Source: an uncultured Lachnospiraceae bacterium
Lineage (GTDB): Bacteria > Bacillota > Clostridia > Lachnospirales > Lachnospiraceae
Assembly: GCA_910585605.1 (NCBI GenBank)
Contig: CAJUFL010000006.1
Coordinates: 1 to 64,000, forward strand
Direction of reading: 5' to 3'
DNA: 64,000 bases
Part shown: positions 1 to 8,755 of the stretch, in pieces
How the letters are laid out: every line of letters begins with the position of its first letter
Numbering within the stretch: position 1 is the stretch's first letter
Program-made: the position numbers and the translations under genes
Notes under the pieces: model-generated
Told to the model about the DNA's origin: nothing
Database searches by the model: none
Seen by the model: only the letters and a program-made list of their open reading frames with translations

Positions 1-1
1 A

Positions 2-154
2 TGTATTGAATTTTCAAGGTGCATAAGCGAAAAATATGTGCGAAGTTTGAGTTATAATACATTTATGTGGAATGGCAGATATGCGGACTGTATTTCCATA
101 GAGAAAGCACTTGATATGATGCAGTATTCTTGTAAACTTAATGAGAATACATAA
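2..154 (+). CDS. C-terminal end of an unidentified protein (partial, cut by window edge)
   Basis: An open frame runs in from the left edge for 50 codons and stops at TAA 152-154. The tail contains YNTFMWNGRYADCISIEKAL, a mixed and ordered composition that looks coding. I do not recognise the family. The next frame begins directly after the stop with GTG, so it may be the last intact part of a short operon or another fragment of the damaged stretch that follows. An open frame this short could also be chance. Confidence 0.4.
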   Translation, partial: CIEFSRCISEKYVRSLSYNTFMWNGRYADCISIEKALDMMQYSCKLNENT

Positions 155-825
155 GTGAAAGGCTTCAACATGAAATGGTATCATCCCGGATGGATTAAAG
201 ATTATCTTCAACATAATAATTTTATTAAAATATCTGTATCAGCTATTTTGATTTTCACTATAGTTGGAACTTTTTGCTGGCCTTTGTTTTTTTGGGAATT
301 GCACTTTTGCTGGGAGGAGATTTCCCCTGAAATTTTAGCAGCCTTTTTCCATTTATTGATATATGAATGGAATATAATTTTCCCATTCCGTCATATAATG
401 TGGTAAACAAGCTTTTGGAGATATTATATTTGAACGAGATGTATTCCGAAGTCCGGGAACATTTACGCCGGCAGCATGCCATAAATACTAAGGAGGTACA
501 TGGAAAGGATGTAGACAATTCATATAAATACAGTTATTATGGATATGATGAAACACAGGGGAATACCAATAGGAACACTTCCGGATCTTTTTTCTTTAAA
601 GGAAAGATTTTTCTGTTTCTGCTATGTGTCATGCTATTTTCATGTTATCTGTATGGTGGTCAGGATGTCAAAAAAGGCGCAGCCATGGCATGGAAGGACA
701 TGAGTATCCAGATTACAAAATTAGAGGAAGAAGAACCGGCTGTAAAGCAGGCAATGAGTTATATCAGAAAAGCTTATGATGAGGTAAAAGATTTTGCCAA
801 AACCTATATGAATATGGAGGAATAG
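155..825 (+). pseudogene. Probable decayed membrane-protein gene(s), one frameshift and two in-frame TGA codons
   Basis: The frame from 155 or 170 starts with MKWYHPGWIKDYL and enters a hydrophobic stretch, then loses sense. If one T is added in the T-run near 270, the reading continues as a clean membrane helix (FLLAFVFLGIALLLGG) up to TGA 328-330. The same frame then passes a second TGA (364-366) and stays open to 825. That last part has a second membrane segment (IFLFLLCVMLF) and a charged helix (KLEEEEPAVKQAM). The simplest reading is one or two damaged small membrane-protein genes. No family is recognised. The piece 439-825 might still be expressed alone, but no good ribosome site precedes it. 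Confidence 0.4.
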
Positions 826-1136
826 TAAAGTAATTGATTTTTCCCCTTGTCTGGGTACTTATGGTATGGGAAGTCCTGGATTTGTTGGATTAAAAATTGA
901 AGGTGATTTTGGTACTTCTAAACGGACAAATCATAAAGGATATTCAGCTATCGCATGATGACCTGTCTATTACTCTGTCAGAAGATCATTCTGTGACACA
1001 TACAATTTGTACTCATAAAATGTCTGATCAATTTCCGGAACAGGGTGGAACAGGAAAAAAGCGTAACTCTTATGATAATGGTTCGATGGAAGAATATTGG
1101 ATGGTCATTTATGACGGAACAGAGCTGTCGGTGTAG
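824..1136 (+). pseudogene. Decayed gene of unknown function, frameshifted
   Basis: From 830 one frame reads VIDFSPCLGTYGMGSPGFVG and looks coding, but it has no start codon at its beginning and breaks down after about 905. From 897 the +1 frame takes over (LVLLNGQIIKDIQLSHDDL) and runs to TAG 1134-1136. The handover between frames at 897-910 indicates a frameshift in what was once one gene of about 100 codons. A GGAGG at 816-820 could be the former ribosome site. I do not recognise the family. Confidence 0.4.
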
Positions 1137-1181
1137 AAAAAACATGACATCTGCTCGCATTTATGATATATTTTACTTTGT

Positions 1182-1211
1182 TTGAAAAAATAACATTGGT
1201 TATATTACAAT
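1182..1211 (+). promoter_or_regulatory. Sigma-A type promoter for the radical-SAM operon
   Basis: TTGAAA at 1182-1187 and TACAAT at 1206-1211 are separated by 18 bp, about 65 bp before the start codon at 1276. It is the only good promoter match in the gap, so it probably drives the radical-SAM pair and perhaps rng. Confidence 0.5.
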
Positions 1212-1275
1212 ATACCCTGAGAACTGAATTTGTAAAATATTTTTCAAATATGGGAAATGCGGAAAAGGAGAAAAT

Positions 1276-3141
1276 ATGAGCAGATTAGCACTTTCAGATG
1301 AAATTCTGATGAAGATAGAAAAACCGGCAAGATATATCGGTAATGAAGTAAATATGATAAAGAAAAATCCGGAGGATATGGATATCCGGTTTTGTATGTG
1401 CTTTCCGGATGTCTATGAGATTGGAATGAGTCATCTGGGAATTCAGATTATTTATGATGTGATCAATAAAAGAGAGGATGCATATTGTGAGCGTGTTTAT
1501 TCTCCCTGGCCGGATTTGGACCGCATTATGAGGGAGAAGCAGATTCCTCTGTTTTCCCTGGAAACCCAGACTCCCGTTAAGCAATTTGATTTTTTAGGTA
1601 TTACATTACAATATGAAATGTGTTATACCAATATTCTGCAAATACTGGAGCTTTCCGGCATTCCAATCTGGGCGAAAGACCGTACACTGGAGGATCCCAT
1701 TGTTTTTGGCGGGGGACCATGTAGTTATAATCCAGAACCCATCGCTGATTTTTTTGATGTATTTTACATTGGGGAGGGGGAAACCCGCTTTGATGATGTA
1801 TTTGAATTATATAAACAATTAAAAAAACAGGGCGTAGCCAGAGAGGAATTACTTTATCAAATTGCAAAAATTCCGGGGATGTATGTCCCCTCCATGTATA
1901 AGGTTGATTACAAGGAAGATGGCACGATTGCGTCATTTGAACCGGTAAGAGAAGATGTTCCGGAAACCATAACAAAAGAAATCGTTCTGGATTTTGATAA
2001 AGCACCGTATCCATCTAAACCGTTGGTGCCATATATCAAGGCTACGCAGGACCGTGTTACGCTTGAGATTATGCGTGGCTGCATCAGAGGCTGCCGCTTC
2101 TGCCAGGCAGGCATGATCTATCGTCCCACCAGACAGAAGAATGTAGAAACATTGCAAAAATATGCAAGAGAAATGATACGCTCTACCGGACATGAAGAGA
2201 TATCCTTAAGTTCACTTAGTTCATCGGATTATGAATGCCTGAAAGAGCTGATTTATTTCCTGATCGATGAGATTGGAAACAATGATGTCAATGTTTCCCT
2301 GCCGTCCCTTCGGATTGATGCGTTTTCCCTTGATGTGATGAAAAAGGTACAGGATATCAAAAAAAGCTCCTTAACCTTTGCACCGGAAGCAGGCACCCAG
2401 CGACTTCGGGATGTCATTAACAAGGGATTGACAGAAGAAGTAATTTTAAATGGTGCCATGCAGGCCTTCAAAGGTGGCTGGAATAAGGTGAAATTCTATT
2501 TTATGCTGGGTCTTCCAACAGAAACAAATGAAGATGCAGAAGGGATTCCTAAGCTTTGTGAAACGGTAGCAGAGGCATATTATTCCATACCAAAGGAGGA
2601 ACGGAATGGAAAAGTGTCTATTACGGCTTCTTCTTCCTTTTTTGTGCCAAAGCCCTTCACTCCATTCCAATGGGCACCGATGTTAGACGGTGAGACCTAT
2701 ATAGAACGGGCACATCACGTAAAGGATACTTTCAGGCAGCAGCTGAATTTTAAATCCATGAAATATACTTATCATGAATCTTATGTATCTGTATTAGAGG
2801 GAGTCTTTGCAAGAGGTGACAGAAAGCTTTCCAGAGTCATTTATGATGCCTATAAAAGCGGCTGCATCTTTGATTCCTGGACAGAGTTTTTTGATAATGA
2901 CCGTTGGATGGCGGCATTTGAAAAAAATGGAATTTCCATTCCCTTTTACACTACAAGGGAGCGGCCGCTGGATGAGATTTTACCCTGGGATTTTATTGAT
3001 ATTGGTGTGACCAAACGTTTTCTGGCTTCTGAATGGGAAAAGGCAAGACAGGGAATTGTTACGCCAAACTGTCGGGAACAGTGCTCCGGATGCGGCGCTG
3101 CTAAATTTGGAGGAGGTGTCTGTTTTGAAGGTAAGAATTAA
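1276..3141 (+). CDS. B12-binding-type radical SAM protein (TIGR03960-like family)
   Basis: A 621-residue protein with the radical-SAM iron-sulfur motif CxxxCxxC at Cys269, Cys273 and Cys276 (RGCIRGCRFCQAG). The N-terminal third resembles the cobalamin-binding-like region of this family (DVYEIGMSHLGIQ). The C-terminus is Cys-rich (CREQCSGCG). The ribosome site AAAAGGAG lies 5 bp before ATG 1276. In Clostridia this protein is normally paired with, or fused to, a DUF2344 protein, and that partner overlaps its 3' end here. The family's precise reaction is not known to me; tRNA or rRNA modification is only a guess from the neighbouring translation genes. The assignment rests on the motif, length and gene pairing. 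Confidence 0.85.
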   Translation: MSRLALSDEILMKIEKPARYIGNEVNMIKKNPEDMDIRFCMCFPDVYEIGMSHLGIQIIYDVINKREDAYCERVYSPWPDLDRIMREKQIPLFSLETQTPVKQFDFLGITLQYEMCYTNILQILELSGIPIWAKDRTLEDPIVFGGGPCSYNPEPIADFFDVFYIGEGETRFDDVFELYKQLKKQGVAREELLYQIAKIPGMYVPSMYKVDYKEDGTIASFEPVREDVPETITKEIVLDFDKAPYPSKPLVPYIKATQDRVTLEIMRGCIRGCRFCQAGMIYRPTRQKNVETLQKYAREMIRSTGHEEISLSSLSSSDYECLKELIYFLIDEIGNNDVNVSLPSLRIDAFSLDVMKKVQDIKKSSLTFAPEAGTQRLRDVINKGLTEEVILNGAMQAFKGGWNKVKFYFMLGLPTETNEDAEGIPKLCETVAEAYYSIPKEERNGKVSITASSSFFVPKPFTPFQWAPMLDGETYIERAHHVKDTFRQQLNFKSMKYTYHESYVSVLEGVFARGDRKLSRVIYDAYKSGCIFDSWTEFFDNDRWMAAFEKNGISIPFYTTRERPLDEILPWDFIDIGVTKRFLASEWEKARQGIVTPNCREQCSGCGAAKFGGGVCFEGKN

Positions 3142-3877
3142 ATATACGAAATCAGGGCATCTCAAGTTTATTGGACATCTGGATGTAATGAGGTATTTCC
3201 AAAAAGCAGTAAAGCGGGCAGGCCTGGATATCGCATACTCACAAGGGTTCAGCCCGCACCAGCTTATGTCCTTTGCAGCACCGCTGGCATTAGGCGTAAC
3301 CAGTGAAGGTGAATATTTTGATGCGGAATTTAACAGCCTGATATCCTCGGATGAATTTGTAAGACGTTTTAATGAACAGATGGTAGAAGGGATCACTGTA
3401 AAGGATGTAGTTCTGCTTCCAGAGCGTGCGAAAAATTCCATGTCCATCGTAGCAGCATCCGATTACATTATTACTGTTTTGGCGAAAGACGAGGCAGGAA
3501 ATTTGTTAGACGAAGCAGACAATGTTTGTGGGGCTGATGTGATGAGTGAAAAGAGGGACAGGCTTTTAGAAGCGTCCGAACATCTTTTGGAAAAAGACGT
3601 CATTGAGGTTTTACGAAAAACCAAGAAAAATGAAAAGATAGAAGATATCAGGAAGGGCATATTTAAACTGCATCCTCAGGGAGACAGGATTTATATGCTG
3701 CTTGCTGCCGGAAGTGAGTATAACCTGAAACCGGAACTGGTGGTAGAGGCACTTTGCAAAGAAATAGGATGTGAATATAAGAAATTTGATTACCAGATAC
3801 ACCGGATAGAAACTTATATGAAAAATGAAGACGGAGAGCTGGTTTCGCTATTAGAAAGCGGGACAAAGATAGAATAG
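3125..3877 (+). CDS. DUF2344 / TIGR03936 radical-SAM-associated protein
   Basis: A 250-residue protein beginning MKVRIKYTKSGHLKFIGHLD, the typical opening of the DUF2344 family. I place the start at TTG 3125 because AGGAGG (3111-3116) lies 8 bp upstream; a start farther upstream in the same frame would lie inside the preceding gene with no ribosome site. The gene overlaps the radical-SAM gene by 17 bp, which suggests translational coupling. Many genomes fuse the two proteins into one chain, so they probably act together. The biochemical role is not established. Confidence 0.85.
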   Translation: MKVRIKYTKSGHLKFIGHLDVMRYFQKAVKRAGLDIAYSQGFSPHQLMSFAAPLALGVTSEGEYFDAEFNSLISSDEFVRRFNEQMVEGITVKDVVLLPERAKNSMSIVAASDYIITVLAKDEAGNLLDEADNVCGADVMSEKRDRLLEASEHLLEKDVIEVLRKTKKNEKIEDIRKGIFKLHPQGDRIYMLLAAGSEYNLKPELVVEALCKEIGCEYKKFDYQIHRIETYMKNEDGELVSLLESGTKIE

Positions 3878-3917
3878 TTTGCAATAATAACATTATGTAA
3901 ACTAAAGAGGAGTTACT

Positions 3918-5081
3918 ATGAATGAGGCAGTTATTACAAAATTAAATAACCTTTCTTACCTTTTGATCTATGAAGACAATGAGCTGGTGGAATGCCATCC
4001 TTTGCAGGAAAATCAATCTTTACAGATTGGGAATATCTATATTGGAAGAGTAGAAAAGGTAGTTAAAAATATCCAGTCAGCTTTTATCCGTCTGGATGCA
4101 GAACATGTAGGATATCTGCCGTTAAATGATAAGCCTGCTCTTGTATTGAACCGAACCCTGCCAAAGGGACTGCCATCCATTGCAGAAAATGACCTCGTGC
4201 TTGTTCAGGTAGAACAGGAGCCACAGAAAATGAAACAGGCAAGAGTAACCGGAAATATTAATATCAGCGGCAAATATGTGGCATTAGATCTGCAAAAAGG
4301 TACGATCGGTGTATCTAAAAAGATTAAGAATATGGAACGGGTAAAAGCGTTAAAAAATCTTCCGGTTTCAACTTATGGCTGTGTGTTTAGGACTGCCTGT
4401 GAGCATATGGATGACCAGATTATTTTATCGGAATATGAACTGCTAGCAAAAGAAATGGATAAGCTGATTCATAAAGCATCCTATGAAAAGAGGATAGGAT
4501 GTATTAAAGAAGGAAGCACGGAATATGTTGCAATTTTAGAAGAATATGGAACCGACCGTCTTGATAAAGTAAAAACGGATTTGCCGGAGGTAGAAGAACG
4601 GTTAAAAGACATTGTTTCTTCTGTAGTTTTGTATGGGGATAATGATTATCCGCTTTATAAGCTGTTAAATCTGGAAACTGAAACTAACAGGCTGTTAAGT
4701 CCTAAAGTATGGCTTAAATCCGGCGGATTTTTAGTGATTGAGCCAACAGAAGCAATGGTAGTCATTGATGTGAATACCGGAAAATCCATTGGAAAGAAGA
4801 ATAAGGATGCCCATATTCTTAAACTGAATCTTGAAGCAGCAAAGGAGATAGTCAGACAACTCCGGTTGAGAAATTTGTCGGGTATCATTATGGTTGATTT
4901 TATCAATATGCACACGGAAGAAGACCGGCAGCAGGTAGTCAAATGTCTGGAACGGGGGTTAAAGAGGGACAAGATTCCGGGGTATTTTGTGGAAATCACC
5001 AAACTAGGAGTATTTGAACTGACCAGAAAAAAGGTTCGGAGACCTTTTCATGAAGCGATTCTAAATCATTCCCAATTATAG
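3918..5081 (+). CDS. rng: Ribonuclease E/G family endoribonuclease (RNase G)
   Basis: A 387-residue protein with an S1-like RNA-binding region at about residues 35-120 (GNIYIGRVEKVV, AFIRLD, GYLPL), followed by the RNase E/G catalytic region. The two metal-binding aspartates are visible: Asp284 in VVIDVNTGKS and Asp327 in IIMVDFINM. It ends soon after KLGVFELTRKKVRRP and shows no CPxC zinc-link cysteines, so it is shorter than E. coli RNase G (about 490 residues). Ribosome site GAGGAG precedes ATG 3918. Expected role: single-strand endonuclease in rRNA 5'-end maturation and mRNA decay. It lies just upstream of the L21/L27 genes, as in many Firmicutes. Confidence 0.9.
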   Translation: MNEAVITKLNNLSYLLIYEDNELVECHPLQENQSLQIGNIYIGRVEKVVKNIQSAFIRLDAEHVGYLPLNDKPALVLNRTLPKGLPSIAENDLVLVQVEQEPQKMKQARVTGNINISGKYVALDLQKGTIGVSKKIKNMERVKALKNLPVSTYGCVFRTACEHMDDQIILSEYELLAKEMDKLIHKASYEKRIGCIKEGSTEYVAILEEYGTDRLDKVKTDLPEVEERLKDIVSSVVLYGDNDYPLYKLLNLETETNRLLSPKVWLKSGGFLVIEPTEAMVVIDVNTGKSIGKKNKDAHILKLNLEAAKEIVRQLRLRNLSGIIMVDFINMHTEEDRQQVVKCLERGLKRDKIPGYFVEITKLGVFELTRKKVRRPFHEAILNHSQL

Positions 5082-5266
5082 ATAGTTTTTGAATGCTTTT
5101 ATTTTAACAAATAATTAGCCAAGCAGCCATACATGTATGTATATTTTATTATATGGTAAAATTTATGGACCTGGTTGCCGATATAATAAATATAGTATGT
5201 GTAATTGGTAAACGGAATTACCGGAATGACGGCATGAAAAGCTGCCTTATCAAGGAGGATGATGGC

Positions 5267-6076
5267 ATGGGAATCAGTTTTAATTCAAATATGTATGATG
5301 TAAAGGAATATACAATAAAAAATCGGGACGGAAGTGTTGCAGGAACAATCAGGATTAAGAAGTCTGTCAAGAAAAAAACAAAACGGCTGAATTACAAGTT
5401 CAAATATATTTCAACTAAAATTTTATTGTCAAAGACATCGGATAGTGCAGGTAAAGCACTTGCAACAGCACAGTCGAATCTTGGAGTACTTTATCGAAAA
5501 CTCAAAACAGGTCAATTCGATGAAAAAGAAGTGGAACTGGCAATCGCCCATGCCAAAAAACTGGAACGGGTGGCCCGAAAAAAACTGAAGCACCTGCACG
5601 AGGAAGAGCTTGCAAAACAGCGTGGTTCCTGTCAGGATAAAGCGGAAGACAATGGAATTTCTGACTTGAACGAATCAAAGGAAAAAAAGAAAGAAGAAAA
5701 GGTTCCTGAGATAAATGAAGAAGAGTTAAGAAAACTAATGAAAGAATTGCAGAAACTCATGGAAGAGAATATGAAAGAGACCATGGAGGAAACCGCAGAT
5801 GAACTAATGGGAAGTATACACAGGGATATGAATGATGATGACTTGGAACTTCTTAAGAAAAAACACCGGGCAAAAGAACTCCGGGAGATTATGGAAGCGG
5901 ACTTAAAATATCTCAAGGCTTTTTTTAATAAGCTGCAAAAAGAAAAGGAAGAAGCAGCTAAAGGAAATTGCAGCAGTGAAGGAGTTTCTCTGGAAATTTC
6001 AGGAGCAGAGGTACCGATACAGACATCAGAGATGCCCGTTATGGCTGAGGGTGGAAGTATCGATTTAACCGTATGA
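5267..6076 (+). CDS. Unknown charged, coiled-coil-rich protein
   Basis: A 269-residue protein I do not recognise. The start at ATG 5267 is supported by AAGGAGG (5252-5258) 8 bp upstream; longer versions reaching back to 5153 lack a ribosome site. It has no signal peptide or membrane segment. Residues 1-100 contain a basic patch (KKSVKKKTKRLNYKFKYIS). From about residue 130 onward it is dominated by Glu/Lys-rich helical sequence typical of coiled coils, and the C-terminus is less charged. It sits alone between rng and the L21 promoter. A cytoplasmic structural or nucleic-acid-associated role is possible but not shown. Confidence 0.75.
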   Translation: MGISFNSNMYDVKEYTIKNRDGSVAGTIRIKKSVKKKTKRLNYKFKYISTKILLSKTSDSAGKALATAQSNLGVLYRKLKTGQFDEKEVELAIAHAKKLERVARKKLKHLHEEELAKQRGSCQDKAEDNGISDLNESKEKKKEEKVPEINEEELRKLMKELQKLMEENMKETMEETADELMGSIHRDMNDDDLELLKKKHRAKELREIMEADLKYLKAFFNKLQKEKEEAAKGNCSSEGVSLEISGAEVPIQTSEMPVMAEGGSIDLTV

Positions 6077-6132
6077 TATACATGATTTTAACTTTGTATA
6101 ACATATAGGAGTATATATTTATAAAAAAACAA

Positions 6133-6161
6133 TTGACAACTTTCTGCCTATTTGTTAATAT
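6133..6161 (+). promoter_or_regulatory. Sigma-A promoter of the L21 operon
   Basis: TTGACA at 6133-6138 and TAATAT at 6156-6161 have an ideal 17-bp spacer. The transcript would start near 6168 and carry the leader that precedes rplU. Confidence 0.7.
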
Positions 6162-6169
6162 ATTCTAGT

Positions 6170-6260
6170 GTGCCGCACAAGGAGGTAGAAGTGTGTCTAT
6201 TTACTGGTAACAGTATTTATCAGACACCACCGAACTTGGCGAGTAATGATAATAGGAGGT
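6170..6260 (+). promoter_or_regulatory. Ribosomal protein L21 leader (Firmicutes-type 5' UTR element)
   Basis: About 90 nt of untranslated RNA lie between the L21 promoter and the rplU ribosome site. They contain short complementary segments (for example TGTCTATTTACTGGTAACAG and ATCAGACACC) that could fold. Firmicutes commonly carry a structured L21 leader here that allows feedback control by a ribosomal protein. The call depends on position and general appearance; a covariance search with the L21_leader model would decide it. Confidence 0.5.
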
Positions 6261-6266
6261 AACCGT

Positions 6267-6572
6267 ATGTACGCAATTATTGCAACAGGTGGCAAGCAGT
6301 ACAAGGTAGCTGAAGGTGATATCATTAAAGTAGAGAAGCTTAATGCAGAAGCTGGTTCTGAAGTAAAATTTGATGTTATTGCTATTAGCAACGACAAAGG
6401 GTTCTTATGTGGCGAGGACGTAGCAAAATCAAGTGTTTCTGCTAACGTGATCGGCAACGGTAAGGACAAAAAGGTTGTTGTTTACAAGTATAAGAGAAAA
6501 ACCGGCTATCACAAAAAACAGGGTCATAGACAGCCATTTACAAAGGTTGAGATTAAAGCAATTAACGCTTAA
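6267..6572 (+). CDS. rplU: 50S ribosomal protein bL21
   Basis: A 101-residue protein beginning MYAIIATGGKQYKVAEGD, the standard bL21 opening, and containing KYKRKTGYHKKQGHRQ, the conserved rRNA-binding stretch. ATG 6267 follows TAGGAGG at 6254-6260; a longer version from 6246 would cover the ribosome site. It is first in the rplU-prp-rpmA operon, whose order is conserved in Firmicutes. Confidence 0.97.
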   Translation: MYAIIATGGKQYKVAEGDIIKVEKLNAEAGSEVKFDVIAISNDKGFLCGEDVAKSSVSANVIGNGKDKKVVVYKYKRKTGYHKKQGHRQPFTKVEIKAINA

Positions 6573-6581
6573 TATATCGTT

Positions 6582-6908
6582 ATGATAACTGTAACTGTTT
6601 TCAGCAAAAAAGAAGAGATAGTTGGTGTCCAGTTAGAAGGACATGCCGAATATGGCAAAAAAGGGAAGGATATTGTTTGTAGTGCAGTATCGATTTTATA
6701 TATTAACTTGGTAAATTCCCTGGAAAATTTCACGGATGACGAAAAAGAGATTAACGGTAGTGAGAAGATTAATTTCCAAAATGTCATTATGAAGAATATG
6801 CCGAGCAAAGAAGCTGAATTGTTATTTCAGTCCTTTATGCTTGGAATGACTACAATAGAACAAAAGTATGGTAAAAAGTACATTGTAATTTTGAATCAGG
6901 AGGTGTAA
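6582..6908 (+). CDS. prp: Ribosomal-processing cysteine protease Prp (YsxB family)
   Basis: A 108-residue protein lying between L21 and L27. The catalytic pair is His21 (EGHAEYG) and Cys33 (KDIVCSAVS), spaced as in S. aureus Prp. Prp removes the N-terminal extension of bL27, and the L27 encoded next door has that extension. No clear ribosome site precedes ATG 6582, only 9 bp after rplU, so translation is probably coupled to rplU. Confidence 0.93.
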   Translation: MITVTVFSKKEEIVGVQLEGHAEYGKKGKDIVCSAVSILYINLVNSLENFTDDEKEINGSEKINFQNVIMKNMPSKEAELLFQSFMLGMTTIEQKYGKKYIVILNQEV

Positions 6909-6911
6909 ATC

Positions 6912-7202
6912 ATGTTAAAACTTAACCTTCAGTTATTCGCTCATAAAAAAGGTATGGGTTCTACTAAGAACGGTAGAGATTCCGAATCTAAAAGACTTGG
7001 TGCGAAGAGAGCAGATGGTCAGTTCGTTAAAGCTGGTAATATTTTATATAGACAGCGTGGTACCAGAATTCATCCAGGTATTAATGTAGGTAGAGGTAAA
7101 GATGATACTTTATTTGCATTGGTTGATGGCGTTGTTCGCTATGAGAGAAAGGGTAGAGATAAGAAGCAGGTTTCTATCTATCCGGTATCCGTTAACGAAT
7201 AA
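6912..7202 (+). CDS. rpmA: 50S ribosomal protein bL27 with cleavable N-terminal extension
   Basis: A 96-residue protein beginning MLKLNLQLFAHKKGMGSTKN. The first nine residues (MLKLNLQLF) are the Firmicute extension that Prp cuts between Phe and Ala, freeing the AHKKG N-terminus that reaches the peptidyl-transferase centre. Ribosome site AGGAGG precedes ATG 6912. The start is 3 bp after the prp stop codon, and a strong terminator follows. Confidence 0.97.
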   Translation: MLKLNLQLFAHKKGMGSTKNGRDSESKRLGAKRADGQFVKAGNILYRQRGTRIHPGINVGRGKDDTLFALVDGVVRYERKGRDKKQVSIYPVSVNE

Positions 7203-7218
7203 GATACATGTATGGTTA

Positions 7219-7246
7219 GGCTGGAGCAAAAACTCCAGCCTTTTTT
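7219..7246 (+). terminator. Rho-independent terminator of the rplU-prp-rpmA operon
   Basis: A perfect 8-bp stem (GGCTGGAG / CTCCAGCC), a 6-nt loop (CAAAAA) and six T residues lie 16 bp after the rpmA stop codon. Confidence 0.93.
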
Positions 7247-7386
7247 GCACGTAAGCATTGAGCCTGCATTCCGGCTTGGCTTATGCCTTCCGCGCAAATC
7301 GAGGTGCATAGCTCAAAAAGAGCCACAAAACCAGATGAAGCAGGGTGGAATCGGTTTTTAACAAGAAAGATAGGAGACTGTTGTTT

Positions 7387-8676
7387 ATGTTTGCAGACAG
7401 AGCAAAAATTTTTATTCGTTCCGGAAAAGGCGGAGATGGCCATGTCAGCTTTCGCAGAGAACTTTATGTACCGGCAGGAGGACCAGATGGCGGAGATGGC
7501 GGAGATGGCGGAGATGTCATTTTTGTTGTTGATGAAGGTCTTAATACGTTAAACGATTTCCGGAATGTACGAAAATATTGTGCAGAAGACGGAAAAGAGG
7601 GCAATAAAAAACGTCAGCATGGTGCTAATGGTGCTGATGTAATATGTAGGGTACCGCCAGGAACAGTGATCAAAGATTTTGAAACCGGCAAAGTCATTAT
7701 GGATATGTCTAATAAAACAGATCCGGTTGTCATTTTAAAAGGCGGACATGGCGGAAACGGTAATATGCATTATGCAACTTCAACCATGCAGGCACCTAAA
7801 TATGCCCAGCCGGGGCAGCCGGCCCAGGAATTATATGTAACACTGGAATTAAAGGTAATTGCCGATGTAGGTCTTGTAGGATTTCCCAATGTAGGTAAAT
7901 CTACATTTTTATCCAGAGTCACCAATGCAAAGCCAAAGATTGCTAATTATCATTTCACAACACTAAACCCGAATCTTGGAGTTGTAGACTTATCGGATGG
8001 TGCAGGTTTTGTTATTGCGGATATTCCAGGAATTATTGAAGGTGCCAGTGAGGGTGTTGGGCTTGGTTTACAATTTTTACGCCATATCGAAAGAACAAAA
8101 GTGCTTCTTCACATTATCGATGGTGCATCTGTCGAGGGAAGAGATCCTATTAATGATGTATATGCGATTATGGAAGAACTTAAAAAATATAATATAGAAA
8201 TTTCAGAACGTCCCATGGTGATCGCTGCAAATAAAATGGATGCCATGAATGAAATGGAAAAGGAAACAGTTATCACTATGTTGAAAGAAGAATTTGAACC
8301 TCAGGGAATGAAGGTTTTTCCAATTTCAGCAGTTTCAGGAGAAGGAATCAGGGAGCTTTTGTGGCACGTTTATGAATTGGTGAAGAATGCACCTGAAAAA
8401 ATTATAGAATTTGAACAGGAATATGTTCCAACCTTTGATTTTTCTAACGAACCATTTACTGTGGAGGTGGATCCAAAGGATTCGCATATATTTATTGTGG
8501 AAGGACCCAAAATCGAAAAAATGCTTGGGTATACAAATCTGGATTCCGAAAAAGGCTTTGATTTCTTCCAGCGGTTTTTAAAAGAAAACGGAATCATTGA
8601 TGAATTAAAAGCAAAAGGAATTGAAGAGGGTGATGTTGTCCGCATGTACTATTTAGAATTTGATTACTATGAATAA
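7387..8676 (+). CDS. obgE: GTPase ObgE/CgtA
   Basis: A 429-residue GTPase. Residues 1-158 form the glycine-rich Obg domain (GGPDGGDGGDGGD). The G domain follows with G1 GFPNVGKST at about 165, G3 DIPG and G4 NKMD. A C-terminal OCT domain fills roughly the last 80 residues. ATG 7387 matches the usual start (MFADRAKIFIRSGKGGDG), with AGGAG 10 bp upstream. Obg acts in late 50S subunit assembly and the stringent response. It follows a terminator, so it has its own promoter, not clearly seen in 7247-7370. Confidence 0.96.
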   Translation: MFADRAKIFIRSGKGGDGHVSFRRELYVPAGGPDGGDGGDGGDVIFVVDEGLNTLNDFRNVRKYCAEDGKEGNKKRQHGANGADVICRVPPGTVIKDFETGKVIMDMSNKTDPVVILKGGHGGNGNMHYATSTMQAPKYAQPGQPAQELYVTLELKVIADVGLVGFPNVGKSTFLSRVTNAKPKIANYHFTTLNPNLGVVDLSDGAGFVIADIPGIIEGASEGVGLGLQFLRHIERTKVLLHIIDGASVEGRDPINDVYAIMEELKKYNIEISERPMVIAANKMDAMNEMEKETVITMLKEEFEPQGMKVFPISAVSGEGIRELLWHVYELVKNAPEKIIEFEQEYVPTFDFSNEPFTVEVDPKDSHIFIVEGPKIEKMLGYTNLDSEKGFDFFQRFLKENGIIDELKAKGIEEGDVVRMYYLEFDYYE

Positions 8677-8755
8677 ACGCAGATTTCAAAAGAATGCAGA
8701 GGCTGTATACGGCGCAAGTATTTGAAGCTATATGAGTGAAAGGAACAGTAATATT

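Noticed and set aside
500..514. AAGGAGG followed by ATG at 500
   Set aside because: The frame stops after four codons; it is part of the decayed region.
7476..7512. Tandem GGCGGAGAT repeats
   Set aside because: They encode the glycine-rich GGDGGDGGD stretch normal for Obg proteins.
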